DNA of 64,000 bases from Martinezella lusitana (GTDB taxonomy: Bacteria; Pseudomonadota; Alphaproteobacteria; Rhizobiales; Rhizobiaceae). The notes beneath the pieces are model-generated. The model searched no databases. It saw only the letters and a program-made list of their open reading frames with translations, and had not been told where the DNA came from. The position numbers were made by a program, and so were the translations under genes. Each line of letters begins with the position of its first letter. Within the stretch, counting starts at the first letter, position 1. This document shows positions 53,146 to 62,041 of the stretch, piece by piece. The DNA lies in assembly GCF_014207095.1 (NCBI RefSeq), contig NZ_JACHBG010000013.1:1-64000 (forward strand), in the 5' to 3' direction.

Positions 53146-55242
53146 ATGGCGGCTGACGTTCAGCTTCTGAAGAACCGTTGGGATGATGCATATGCGGCCG
53201 GCCTCGATGAGCCGGGCAAACTGCTGTATCGCTCGAATCTGCTCGGTGCAGACAAGCGTATCACCAACTACGGTGGCGGCAACACGTCGGCCAAGGTCAT
53301 GGAAACCGATCCGCTTTCTGGCGAAAAGGTCAAGGTACTGTGGGTCAAGGGTTCTGGCGGCGATGTCGGTACCATCAAGCTCGATGGCTTCGCGACGCTC
53401 TATCAGGACAAGCTCGATAGCCTGAAGAATATCTATCAGGGTGTTGCAGACGAGGATCGCATGGTCGGCTTCCTGCCGCATTGTACCTTCAATCTGAATG
53501 CGCGCGCCGCCTCCATCGATACGCCGTTGCACGGCTTCGTGCGCTTCGCCCATGTCGACCACATGCATCCTGATGCCATCATTGCCATTGCCGCTGCGAA
53601 GAATTCGCGTGAACTGACGCGCGAAATTTTTGGCGACGAAATCGGCTGGCTGTCCTGGCGCCGTCCTGGGTTCCAGCTCGGGCTCGATCTTGAAGCCTTC
53701 GTCAAGGCGCATCCCAATGCCAAGGGCGTTGTCCTCGAAAGCCATGGCCTCTTCACCTGGGCCGATGACGCCAAGACCTGCTACGAACTGACGCTTGCCA
53801 TCATCAACAAGGCGATCGAATGGTTTGCCGCCAAGACCGAAGGCAAGACGGTTTTCGGTGGCGCTGTCGTCGAAAGCCTGCCGCTGGCGGAACGCCGTGC
53901 CGTCGCCGCCCGGCTGATGCCGGAAATCCGCGGCCGCATCGGCAAGGCCGAGCGCAAGCTCGGCGATTTCGACGATCAGGGCGCCGTACTCGAATTCGTC
54001 AATTCGAAGAATCTTCGCCCGCTCGGCGCGCTCGGCACGAGCTGCCCGGATCATTTCCTGCGCACCAAGATCCGCCCGTTGATCGTCGATTTCGATCCGG
54101 CAAAGCCCGACGTCGAAGCCGTGATTGCCGGTCTCGACAAGGCACTGGAAGACTATCGCGCCGATTACGCGCGCTACTACAATGATTGCAAGCATGACAA
54201 CTCGCCTGCCATGCGCGATCCGAACCCGGTGATCTTCCTCGTTCCCGGCGTCGGCATGCTTTCCTTTGCCCGTGACAAGGCGACCGCCCGTATCGCCGGC
54301 GAGTTCTACGTCAACGCTATCAACGTCATGCGCGGTTCTTCCACCGTTTCCGAATATCAAGGCCTGCCGGAGCAGGAAGCCTTCGATATCGAATATTGGC
54401 TGCTGGAAGAGGCAAAGCTGCAGCGCATGCCCAAGCCGAAAAGCCTTGCCGGGCGCGTCGCCTTTGTGACCGGCGGTGCCGGCGGCATCGGCCGCGCTAC
54501 CGCTGCTCGCTTGGTGGGCGAGGGCGCCTGCGTCGTTCTGGCTGACATCGACCAGGCAGCACTTGAGGGCACCCAGGCGGATTTTGCAAAAATGTTCGGC
54601 GCCGACGCCGTGCGCAGTGTCAAGCTTGATGTGACGAAGGAAGATGCCGTCATTTCCTCCTTCGCGGAGGCGTGCGTCGAGTTCGGTGGTGTCGATATCC
54701 TGGTCTCGAATGCTGGGATCGCATCATCTGCGCCGATCGAAAGCACGGAGCTTTCGATGTGGAACCGCAACATGGATATCCTCGCGACAGGTTACTTCCT
54801 CGTTTCGCGTGAAGCCTTCCGGCTGTTCCGCCGCCAGAACCTCGGCGGCAACGTCGTCTTCGTCGCGTCGAAGAACGGCCTTGCATCCTCACCGAATGCC
54901 GCCGCCTATTGCACGGCGAAAGCCGCAGAAATTCATCTGGCCCGCTGCCTGGCGCTGGAGGGTGCCGAGGCCGGCATCCGAGTGAATACGGTCAATCCAG
55001 ATGCCGTTCTTCGTGGTTCGAAGATCTGGAACGGCGAATGGCGCGAGCAGCGCGCCGCTTCCTCGAAGATCGAAGTGGACGAACTGGAGGAACATTACCG
55101 CAAGCGTTCGATGTTGAAGTTGAATGTCCTGCCCGAGGATATCGCCGAGGCGATCTACTTCCTGGCCTCGGACCTTTCCGCCAAATCAACGGGCAATATC
55201 ATCAACGTCGATGCCGGCAACGCGCAAAGCTTCACGCGCTGA
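53146..55242 (+). CDS. rhaD: Bifunctional rhamnulose-1-phosphate aldolase / alcohol dehydrogenase RhaD
   Basis: A 698-residue fusion enzyme. The N-terminal part (about 1-410) is a class II aldolase/adducin domain that splits rhamnulose phosphate; ITNYGGGNTSAKV is the phosphate loop and HVDHMHPDAI carries metal histidines. The C-terminal part (from about 435) is a short-chain dehydrogenase with the NAD motif TGGAGGIG (442-449) and the catalytic Tyr588-x3-Lys592. The fusion lets lactaldehyde be oxidised or reduced on release. ATG 53146 has AGGGAGGA seven bases before it, in preference to the earlier GTG 53053. It is co-transcribed with rhaI, 64 bp downstream. Confidence 0.95.
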   Translation: MAADVQLLKNRWDDAYAAGLDEPGKLLYRSNLLGADKRITNYGGGNTSAKVMETDPLSGEKVKVLWVKGSGGDVGTIKLDGFATLYQDKLDSLKNIYQGVADEDRMVGFLPHCTFNLNARAASIDTPLHGFVRFAHVDHMHPDAIIAIAAAKNSRELTREIFGDEIGWLSWRRPGFQLGLDLEAFVKAHPNAKGVVLESHGLFTWADDAKTCYELTLAIINKAIEWFAAKTEGKTVFGGAVVESLPLAERRAVAARLMPEIRGRIGKAERKLGDFDDQGAVLEFVNSKNLRPLGALGTSCPDHFLRTKIRPLIVDFDPAKPDVEAVIAGLDKALEDYRADYARYYNDCKHDNSPAMRDPNPVIFLVPGVGMLSFARDKATARIAGEFYVNAINVMRGSSTVSEYQGLPEQEAFDIEYWLLEEAKLQRMPKPKSLAGRVAFVTGGAGGIGRATAARLVGEGACVVLADIDQAALEGTQADFAKMFGADAVRSVKLDVTKEDAVISSFAEACVEFGGVDILVSNAGIASSAPIESTELSMWNRNMDILATGYFLVSREAFRLFRRQNLGGNVVFVASKNGLASSPNAAAYCTAKAAEIHLARCLALEGAEAGIRVNTVNPDAVLRGSKIWNGEWREQRAASSKIEVDELEEHYRKRSMLKLNVLPEDIAEAIYFLASDLSAKSTGNIINVDAGNAQSFTR

Positions 55243-55306
55243 TATCAAGCGGCCCGCGCCGCGGCTGTATTTGCCGGCGCGGGCCTTCATCGTTTGGGAG
55301 GAAAGA

Positions 55307-56599
55307 ATGGCCGAGTTTAGAATTGCGCCCGATCTGGTTGCTGCAGAAAACGACAAGCGCGCCGCTGCGTTGAAATCCGATTACGAGGCACTTGGCGCCG
55401 CGCTTGCACGACGCGGTGTCGATATCGAAGTTGTCACCCGCAAGGTTTCCGAATTCTTCGTTGCAGTTCCATCCTGGGGTGTCGGCACCGGCGGCACGCG
55501 CTTTGCCCGCTTCCCCGGCACAGGCGAGCCGCGTGGCATTTTCGACAAACTCGACGATTGTGCGGTCATTCAGCAGCTCACCCGCGCGACGCCGAAAGTC
55601 TCGCTGCATATTCCCTGGGACAAGGCGGATCCGCGCGAGCTCAAGGCGAAGGGCGAGGCGCTTGGCCTCGGCTTCGACGCCATGAACTCCAACACTTTCT
55701 CCGACGTGCCGGGTCAGGCGCATTCCTACAAGTTCGGCTCGCTCAGCCACGTCGACGCGGCAACCCGGGCCCAGGCCGTCGAGCACAACATCGAATGCAT
55801 CGAGATCGGCAAGGCGATCGGCTCGAAAGCGCTGACCGTGTGGGTGGGAGATGGTTCGAACTTCCCCGGACAGACCAATTTCACCAAGGCGTTCGAGCGC
55901 TACCTCTCCGCCATGGCCGATATCTATAAGGCGCTGCCTGACGATTGGCGGCTGTTCTCCGAGCACAAGATGTACGAGCCGGCCTTTTATTCGACGGTCG
56001 TCCAGGATTGGGGCACCAATTACCTGATTGCGCAGACGCTCGGCCCCAAGGCGCATTGCCTCGTCGATCTCGGCCATCATGCGCCGAATACCAATATCGA
56101 GATGATCGTGGCGCGCCTCATCCAGTTCGGCAAGCTTGGTGGCTTCCACTTCAACGACTCGAAGTATGGCGATGACGATCTCGATGCCGGCGCGATCGAG
56201 CCCTATCGCCTATTCCTCGTCTTCAACGAACTGGTCGATGCGGAACGGCGTGGGGTCAACGATTTCAACCCGGCTCACATGATCGACCAGTCGCACAATG
56301 TCACGGACCCGATCGAAAGCCTGATTTCCAGCGCCAACGAAATCCGCCGTGCCTATGCGCAGGCGCTGATCGTCGATCGCAATGCGCTCGGCGAATATCA
56401 GGATGCGAATGACGCGCTGATGGCATCGGAAACACTGAAGCGCGCTTACCGCGCCGATGTCGAACCTATCCTTGCCGAAGCACGCCGCCGGGCCGGTGGC
56501 GCCATCGATCCGGTCGCGGCCTATCGTGCGAGCGGCTATCGCGACAAGGTCGCCGCCGAACGTCCGGCATCCGTTGCCGGCGGTGGTGGAATCATCTGA
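55307..56599 (+). CDS. rhaI: L-rhamnose isomerase RhaI (rhizobial/Pseudomonas type)
   Basis: A 430-residue metal-dependent isomerase that converts L-rhamnose to L-rhamnulose. The metal-binding site in the TIM barrel is formed by Glu in SEHKMYEPAFYS, Asp in CLVDLGHHAPNTNIEM and Asp/His in GFHFNDSKYGDDDLDAG. It belongs to the broad-specificity group typified by Pseudomonas stutzeri L-rhamnose isomerase rather than E. coli RhaA. GGGAGGAAAGA precedes ATG 55307; the frame is open far upstream inside rhaD by chance. It closes the rhaDI operon. Confidence 0.94.
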   Translation: MAEFRIAPDLVAAENDKRAAALKSDYEALGAALARRGVDIEVVTRKVSEFFVAVPSWGVGTGGTRFARFPGTGEPRGIFDKLDDCAVIQQLTRATPKVSLHIPWDKADPRELKAKGEALGLGFDAMNSNTFSDVPGQAHSYKFGSLSHVDAATRAQAVEHNIECIEIGKAIGSKALTVWVGDGSNFPGQTNFTKAFERYLSAMADIYKALPDDWRLFSEHKMYEPAFYSTVVQDWGTNYLIAQTLGPKAHCLVDLGHHAPNTNIEMIVARLIQFGKLGGFHFNDSKYGDDDLDAGAIEPYRLFLVFNELVDAERRGVNDFNPAHMIDQSHNVTDPIESLISSANEIRRAYAQALIVDRNALGEYQDANDALMASETLKRAYRADVEPILAEARRRAGGAIDPVAAYRASGYRDKVAAERPASVAGGGGII

Positions 56600-57143
56600 T
56601 GTTATCGGGTGTCGACTGAAAATGGGGTCGGCACCTATTTGCCTATGGCCGCACCCGTTCGCATGTCTGCGGGTGAACCATCGAGCGCGTTGCCCTTGAT
56701 CGGTTTTGATCGCTTACAAGCAAAGGGCTGACCCGGCGAGATGATCCCCATGGTTTCGTCTTCATCCGACGCCTCATGGATCCTCCTTGAGCTGAGCACA
56801 AGCACACCGGGAAACGCCCCTTCCATCGGCATGCCCGGGGGGCGTCGCGACGATAGGAAGGCTTTGCTTCCTATCGTCGCCAGCGCATCTATGACCTGGC
56901 TGAATGCCTAGACGCCAAAGAATTCCGTATGTTTGTCATGTTGGTCTGGCAGATTCCGAATGGATTTTCGGCTTCTTAGCCGCGCCTGGCGGAGGCCAAT
57001 TTATCGGCTCGTATATGCTGCTTGCTCACTTTCGAGTGGTTCGGCAACGAGAATTGAGTATTGTCGCTCGCAACGGCTCGCCGTGATTTGACGGCGAGGC
57101 TGCCTTCAAAGATTGAGCCTGTGTTGATAGGTGAGGAAAGACA
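56600..57143. other. Intergenic region, 544 bp
   Basis: Between rhaI and the aldolase gene. It contains a perfect 14-bp hairpin (56847-56860 / 56867-56880) listed separately. A stretch at 56879-56986 reads RQRIYDLAECLDAKEFRMFV in one frame without a start codon, possibly a decayed gene fragment of unknown origin. The aldolase promoter should lie in the AT-rich part near 57040-57130. No intact gene is supported. Confidence 0.4.
56847..56880. terminator. Perfect hairpin downstream of rhaI
   Basis: A 14-bp perfect stem (gcgacgataggaag and its complement) with a 6-nt loop lies 248 bp after the rhaI stop. It lacks a U-tract. It may be a transcript-processing or termination hairpin or a small repeat; the distance from rhaI leaves this open. 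Confidence 0.4.
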
Positions 57144-57935
57144 ATGACGACTGATATTAGCGGTTTTGCCGGACGACTGAAGCGCCGCGAGAGTGGCGGC
57201 ATGATCTCCGGCTGGGTTGGCATACCCGACCCGATGCTCGTCAATCATCTGGCGCAGGAAGACTTCGATACCGTGGTGCTGGATATGCAGCATGGCATGT
57301 GGGACATGACGTCGGCCGCCAACGGCATTGCCTATGTGCGCCTGGCCGGCAAGCCGGCGGTTGCTCGCATTCCCGTCGGCGATTTTGCTGCCGCCTCCAG
57401 GCTTCTCGATGCCGGAGCTTCCGCCATCATCGCGCCGATGATCAACTCCGCCGATGACGCGCGCGCCCTGGTAAAGGCGACGAAATATCCCCCGCTCGGC
57501 GAGCGCAGCTGGGGACCGTCGCTGGCAATCAATCACTTCGGTCTCCCCGCAGACGAGTATCTGCAGACCGCCAACAGCCTGACCGTCACCATCGCCATGG
57601 TGGAAACGCGCACTGCTCTCGACGCGATCGACGAGATCCTTGCAGTTGACGGTATCGACGGCATCTTCGTCGGCCCGTCCGACCTTTCCATCGCGCTTTC
57701 GAACGGCGCCCGGCTCGCGCCTGACAGCGCCGCGATCGATCAGGCGCTTGCAACCGCGCTTGCGCGCTGCCGCGCCCACGGCAAGGTGATCTGCGCCTTC
57801 GGTGGCGACGGTACCCGCGCCGGAGAATATCTGAAGCTCGGCCTCGATCTCGTCATCGCTGGCACGGAAACAGCGCAGCTAAGGGCAGGTGCACGCACGG
57901 CCATTCAGGCTGCGCGCAAGATCGCTGAAGCATAA
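57144..57935 (+). CDS. HpcH/HpaI family aldolase
   Basis: A 263-residue class II (metal-dependent) pyruvate-type aldolase of the HpcH/HpaI family. Signature residues are in VVLDMQHGMWDM (catalytic base histidine), VARIPVGD (arginine), MVETRTALDAIDEIL (metal-ligand glutamate) and FVGPSDLSIALS (metal-ligand aspartate). Members cleave 2-oxo-3-deoxy acids such as 4-hydroxy-2-oxo-heptanedioate or 2-keto-3-deoxy-L-rhamnonate. Nearness to the rha locus hints at a sugar-acid role, but gene order does not prove it. It has its own upstream region with GTGAGGAAAG before ATG 57144, and a hairpin follows its stop. Confidence 0.9.
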   Translation: MTTDISGFAGRLKRRESGGMISGWVGIPDPMLVNHLAQEDFDTVVLDMQHGMWDMTSAANGIAYVRLAGKPAVARIPVGDFAAASRLLDAGASAIIAPMINSADDARALVKATKYPPLGERSWGPSLAINHFGLPADEYLQTANSLTVTIAMVETRTALDAIDEILAVDGIDGIFVGPSDLSIALSNGARLAPDSAAIDQALATALARCRAHGKVICAFGGDGTRAGEYLKLGLDLVIAGTETAQLRAGARTAIQAARKIAEA

Positions 57936-58011
57936 TCGTCAGGTTAACTAGGATGCATGTCTGGAAGAGGTTCCAGGCTTATGTCGATGCGTCCCTTCGG
58001 GCTCTGTCGTC

Positions 58012-58055
58012 ACATTCGGATCGGCAGCTCTCAAGAGAGCGCAAGATCCGAATGT
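58012..58055. terminator. Compound hairpin after the aldolase gene
   Basis: A 44-bp structure with 11-bp outer arms (acattcggatc, 58012-58022, and its complement, 58045-58055) and a 6-bp inner stem (gctctc/gagagc, 58027-58032 and 58035-58040). It lies between the convergent stops of the aldolase gene (57935) and the small membrane peptide gene (58088), which suits a bidirectional terminator. It lacks a U-tract. Confidence 0.5.
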
Positions 58056-58087
58056 TGTACAGATTGCGTGGCGGCGTTAAGCGGCCA

Positions 58088-58234
58088 TCACTTTACCAGT
58101 CTTACGTAGCAGGGATTGTAGTCCGCATTGCCACAATCGCCGCGGGCTTTTGCCGGCGTGATTGCATTTTGCGTTGCGATCAGCACGAGCGCGAAGGCAA
58201 TGACGGTCAATACGGTCTTGGTATACTTATCCAT
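58088..58234 (-). CDS. Small exported or membrane-anchored peptide, 48 residues
   Basis: A short minus-strand gene. ATG 58234 is preceded by GGGGGAAA at good spacing and the stop is TGA at 58088. The product has a basic start (MDKYTKTV), one hydrophobic segment (LTVIAFALVLIATQNAI) and a possible signal peptidase site near AKA, leaving a tiny tail (RGDCGNADYNPCYVRLVK) with two cysteines that could form a disulfide. I do not recognise a family, but small proteins of this layout occur in rhizobia. The function is unknown. It stands between the aldolase and LacI genes, with a 232-bp gap to the latter. Confidence 0.65.
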   Translation of the reverse strand: MDKYTKTVLTVIAFALVLIATQNAITPAKARGDCGNADYNPCYVRLVK

Positions 58235-58466
58235 GAATTTCCCCCAATGATAGAATTGTTAACAAAATGCACTTTAAAGGTGCTTTTCTGAATGCTGCCT
58301 GAATGGGGCGCCCAAGGTTGCATTCTTATGTAGCGCCGCCGCTATCGGACAGGCTGCTCCAACGGGCATCTACCTCCGACGTTTGGAATCTCAGCGTGTG
58401 CTTGCATCGCCGCTTGGCTGCGGGCATTCTCGCGCCGACGTGGCGGAGCGGAATGATTTGTCGAAA

Positions 58467-59528
58467 ATGCATGGATTGGCAGCGGGGCGAAATGTGCGGC
58501 GCGAGGCAGGCCAGCGCGTCACTTTGCGCACGGTCGCGACTGCTTTGGGTCTTTCGGTCACGACAGTTAGCCGGGCCCTGAAGGAAGGCCCCGAGGTCAA
58601 CAAGGAAACGATCGAGCTGGTCAAGCGCGTTGCCGGCGAGCTCGGCTATCGCCCCAATCTCGGCGGCATCAATCTTCGCACCGGCAAAACCCACGCCATC
58701 GGCATCGTGTTACCGTTCGGTCGCGAAGGCGAGATGAATATCGTCGTCGCCTCGCTGATCGAAGGCGCCTCGCGCTACATGAAAGCTAGGGGTTATCGCA
58801 CCACGCTCGTGCCGCAGTCGCAGGCGGACGATCCCCTGACGGGCGTGCGCGATATCGTCGAAGAAGGATCGGTCGACGGCATTATCATAACGCATACGAC
58901 CCCGCAGGACGATCGTGTCAAATATCTGCTCGAGGTTGGCATACCCTTTGTCACCTTCGGGCGAACAGAACTGTTGAGTGCGCATCCGAGCGTCGATCTC
59001 GACCATGAGGTGATCGGCGCCGAAGCGGCGGGCCTGCTTTTGGATGCCGGCCATCACAGGCCGCTGCTGATAGCGCCAAGCAGCCACTTCACCTACAGCC
59101 TGCAGTTTATGCGGGGTTGGCACAAGGCCTTTGCCGACCGCCATCTTATTGCCCCTGATGATCTCATCCACTGCACCGCGACAACGCCTGACAATGGGCG
59201 CGAGATGGCAAAGCATGTGATTGCGACCAATCCGGAGGCAACTGCGGCATTCGTCGCAAGCGAGGAAGCGGCACTTGGCTTCCTTGCGGGCCTGCGCGAC
59301 GTCGGGCGAGAGGCCGGCAGGGATTTCGCGCTGATTACCTATGGTGGCACGGCGCTACCCGATTTCTTCAATCCGCCGCTGAGCAGCTTCTACTACTCCA
59401 ATCATGCGATCGGCGAGCGATTGGCCGCCTTCCTGCATCGCGCGATCGCTGGCGAAGATCCTGCGGACCTGCGCGAAGTGGTCCGTGCCGCCTTCGTAGA
59501 TCATCAGAGCCAGATCCTTCACGCCTGA
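58467..59528 (+). CDS. LacI family transcriptional regulator
   Basis: A 353-residue repressor. The N-terminal helix-turn-helix with hinge spans about residues 19-70 (TLRTVATALGLSVTTVSRALKEGPEVNKETIELVKRVAGELGYRPNLGG). It is followed by a periplasmic-binding-like effector domain. The start is uncertain: ATG 58467 or a downstream GTG near 58494; the frame is also open to 58383. The two palindromes downstream of its stop carry the central CG expected of LacI operators and lie in front of the sugar operon, so it most likely represses that operon. The effector is probably the imported sugar or a derivative. Confidence 0.93.
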   Translation: MHGLAAGRNVRREAGQRVTLRTVATALGLSVTTVSRALKEGPEVNKETIELVKRVAGELGYRPNLGGINLRTGKTHAIGIVLPFGREGEMNIVVASLIEGASRYMKARGYRTTLVPQSQADDPLTGVRDIVEEGSVDGIIITHTTPQDDRVKYLLEVGIPFVTFGRTELLSAHPSVDLDHEVIGAEAAGLLLDAGHHRPLLIAPSSHFTYSLQFMRGWHKAFADRHLIAPDDLIHCTATTPDNGREMAKHVIATNPEATAAFVASEEAALGFLAGLRDVGREAGRDFALITYGGTALPDFFNPPLSSFYYSNHAIGERLAAFLHRAIAGEDPADLREVVRAAFVDHQSQILHA

Positions 59529-59568
59529 ATATTTCCATGGCTCGCCACATGAACACGTACAGCGAAAC

Positions 59569-59588
59569 AATTCGTAACGTTACGAATT
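59569..59588. promoter_or_regulatory. LacI-type operator 1
   Basis: A perfect 20-bp palindrome, aattcgtaacgttacgaatt, with the central CG dinucleotide typical of LacI-family operators. It lies 41 bp after the lacI-type gene and 88 bp (centre to centre) before a second copy. Confidence 0.88.
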
Positions 59589-59657
59589 TCGGAATTTCGT
59601 GAATATCATACCTTATCGCCCAGAAAATAGACGATTGACAGCACCTCATTTTCGATG

Positions 59658-59675
59658 AATCGTAACGTTACGGAT
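59658..59675. promoter_or_regulatory. LacI-type operator 2
   Basis: The sequence aatcgtaacgttacggat matches operator 1 at 16 of 18 positions and shares the 12-bp core cgtaacgttacg. It lies 95 bp before the GTG of the sugar operon. The 88-bp spacing of the two centres would allow repression by looping. Confidence 0.88.
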
Positions 59676-59769
59676 CGTTGATTTCGAGCTGGGAGGCTTG
59701 TCGACGAGACTATCGGAACATGGCGGAAGCTAGGCCGCAGGCAGGCTCCGCATTCCCAGGGAGGATGAC

Positions 59770-60699
59770 GTGAATAGCGGCTCGCTTTTTTTCGGATCGC
59801 CAATTTGGACCTTCAACTGGAACCCGCCGTACCAGGAACCGTTGCGGCGGCTTGCTCGTACCGGCTGCAAGGGTTTCGAGCTCACCGCATGGTCGGTGGA
59901 CATGCTGAGCTACTACACGCCGCGAACCGTTCATGAGTTGAAGGAGATCGCGGAGGGGGAGGGCTTGGTGCTCACCAACTTCTTCTTCAATCTGCCGTTC
60001 AGCCATGCCGCGAATGCCACCGTATCGACCGTCGATCTCGATGGCTACAGGCGTGGAATGGATGTCGCCGCCGCGATAGGTACGCCCATCGTCACCAGCA
60101 TGACGCCCTATCCGTTTCAGTCCGAGATCAAGCCGATCCTGCAGCGCCCGATCTCGCAGGAATGGGGTGCGGCCGTTGAGCCGCAATGGAACTGGACGGG
60201 CGAGTATGATGTGGTGGTGGAGGGTTTCGCTCAGGCATGCGAGATCGCGGCCGCTGCCGGTCTGAAGGTTGCGATCGAGCCGCATCCCTATCGTTGGGTC
60301 AGCTCCGGCCAAGCTATGCTGCGCCTGATCGAGCGCACCGGCGCCGCCAACCTCGGGCTTAATTTCGATCCGAGCCATCTCTTCCCCGCCGGCGATATGC
60401 CGCATTATGTCGTGCTGGCGCTCGGCAGCCGCATCTTCAACACGCATTTCTCCGACAATGAGGGCCATACGAACGCCCATTGGCGGCCTGGACGGGGCAA
60501 GATCGATTGGAAGGCGATCTTCTCCGCACTTCTAGCCATTGGCTATTCGGGGCCGATCACGCTCGAACTGGAGGATGCGCCCGGAGCATCCCATTGGACC
60601 CATTTCCGCGAAGCGACGCCGGAATTCGATGACGAGATGCGGCGTGGCATGGCCTATCTGCGCGCCGCAGCCGCCGAGCTTGAGATCACCATTTCGTAA
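59770..60699 (+). CDS. Sugar phosphate isomerase/epimerase family TIM-barrel protein
   Basis: A 309-residue protein of the xylose isomerase-like TIM-barrel family. The metal-binding residues lie in VAIEPHPYRW (Glu), LGLNFDPSHLF (Asp, His), IFNTHFSDNEGH (His, Asp) and ITLELEDAPG (Glu). The start is GTG 59770, supported by AGGGAGGA seven bases upstream. It is the first gene under the two LacI operators and is followed after 12 bp by a dehydrogenase gene. Such pairs act together on sugars or inositols, for example oxidation followed by isomerisation; the substrate is not identifiable. Confidence 0.9.
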   Translation: MNSGSLFFGSPIWTFNWNPPYQEPLRRLARTGCKGFELTAWSVDMLSYYTPRTVHELKEIAEGEGLVLTNFFFNLPFSHAANATVSTVDLDGYRRGMDVAAAIGTPIVTSMTPYPFQSEIKPILQRPISQEWGAAVEPQWNWTGEYDVVVEGFAQACEIAAAAGLKVAIEPHPYRWVSSGQAMLRLIERTGAANLGLNFDPSHLFPAGDMPHYVVLALGSRIFNTHFSDNEGHTNAHWRPGRGKIDWKAIFSALLAIGYSGPITLELEDAPGASHWTHFREATPEFDDEMRRGMAYLRAAAAELEITIS

Positions 60700-60711
60700 G
60701 AGGCAATTCCC

Positions 60712-61833
60712 ATGAATAAAGAGCCCATGAAAGTCGGCATCGTCGGCGCCGGAAATATCAGCGCTACCTACGTCGCGACCCTGCATATGTTCGATTTCAT
60801 CCGTGTGAAGTCGATCTACGATCTCTATCATGAACCCGCTCGCAAGCTCGCGGAGCAGTTCGGCATCGAGGCCGTTGGGCTGGATGCGATGCTCTCCGAT
60901 CCGGAGATCGGATTGATCATCAACCTGACGACGCCGGTCTCGCATTATGCCATCAGCAAGAAGGCGCTGCAGGCCGGCAAGCATGTCTATTCGGAAAAGC
61001 CGCTTGGCGTGTCTATGGCCGAGGCCGAAGAGTTGATGGCAATCGCGCGTGCAGGCGATCTGCGGCTTGGCTGCGCTCCCGATACCTTCCTTGGCGGAGG
61101 CCACCAGCTGACGCGCCGACTGCTGGATGAAGGACGCATCGGCAAAACAATTTCCGCAACGGCCATGCTGCTGCTCCCCGGCCATGAGCACTGGCACCCC
61201 AACCCAGCCTTCTTCTATGGTCGCGGCGGCGGCCCGATGCTCGATGTCGGTCCCTACTACGTTACGAACCTCATAGCGCTGCTCGGTCCTGTACGCGAAG
61301 TGTTCGGCACGGCAAAGATAACCCGCATCGAACGCACGGTGAAAACCGACCCGCGTCGTGGCGAGACGATCAAGGTTCTGGTGCCGACGCATCTGACTGG
61401 GGTTATGGAGTTTCACAGCGGCGCGACGGTCACGATTGCCACAAGCTTCGACGTCATCAGGCACAAGCATAACCAGATCGAGCTTTATGGTTCGGAAGGC
61501 TCCATGGTGACGCCGGATCCGAACAACTTCACCGGCAAGGTCGAGATCTTCCGCGATGGCGATGACGCATGGCGTGATATTCCCGTCGATCACCCTTACA
61601 CTGAAGGCGTACCTGGCCATCTCGGGCTGCGCGGATTGGGGGCAGCTGAGATGGTGGATTCCCTTCGCTCCAGTCGGCCACACAGGGTATCGTCCGAGCT
61701 TGCATTTCATGTGCTCGAGGTGATGACTGCCTTTGAGCGATCTGCCCAATCTCGCGGCGTGGTTGCAATTCATAGCAGCTGCGGCCGTCCCGACCCGATA
61801 CCGCGCACAATTAATGAGGGACGTTTCTCATAG
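60712..61833 (+). CDS. Gfo/Idh/MocA family oxidoreductase
   Basis: A 373-residue NAD(P)-dependent sugar or polyol dehydrogenase. The Rossmann glycine motif is KVGIVGAGNISATYVATL (about residues 8-25), the catalytic lysine motif is YSEKPLGVSMAEAEELM (about 96-112), and the C-terminal domain has GGGPMLDVGPYYVTNLIALLG, typical of the family. AAGAGG precedes ATG 60712. It follows the TIM-barrel gene after 12 bp and so is probably co-translated. A 208-bp gap separates it from the binding-protein gene; that gap holds no other gene I can support. Confidence 0.93.
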   Translation: MNKEPMKVGIVGAGNISATYVATLHMFDFIRVKSIYDLYHEPARKLAEQFGIEAVGLDAMLSDPEIGLIINLTTPVSHYAISKKALQAGKHVYSEKPLGVSMAEAEELMAIARAGDLRLGCAPDTFLGGGHQLTRRLLDEGRIGKTISATAMLLLPGHEHWHPNPAFFYGRGGGPMLDVGPYYVTNLIALLGPVREVFGTAKITRIERTVKTDPRRGETIKVLVPTHLTGVMEFHSGATVTIATSFDVIRHKHNQIELYGSEGSMVTPDPNNFTGKVEIFRDGDDAWRDIPVDHPYTEGVPGHLGLRGLGAAEMVDSLRSSRPHRVSSELAFHVLEVMTAFERSAQSRGVVAIHSSCGRPDPIPRTINEGRFS

Positions 61834-62041
61834 GCTGCGCTATAGGTTGGGAAAATGCAGTCCTTTTGGACTGTGGGCTTGACGAAGGGGCAGTGGCTGA
61901 GGAACCATTGCTCGCTTGCTGCAGGGAACGGAGGCTCTGTTGCATCGCTTTGGAGGATCATGAAATTCGGCATCCGATGTCTGGAGACGGCGGCGGCTGA
62001 ACAGAGGCGTTTGGAGAACGCCGTCAAAGGAGGAGGAACGA

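Noticed and set aside
53131-54360. A 409-codon minus-strand open frame inside rhaD
   Set aside because: It is antisense to the aldolase domain of RhaD and has no recognisable domain.
57953-58291. A 112-codon plus-strand open frame after the aldolase gene
   Set aside because: It runs through the compound hairpin and is antisense to the better-supported 48-residue peptide gene. It has no ribosome-binding site.
60532-61773. A 413-codon minus-strand open frame
   Set aside because: It is antisense to the Gfo/Idh/MocA gene of the LacI operon, whose motifs and ribosome-binding site are clear.
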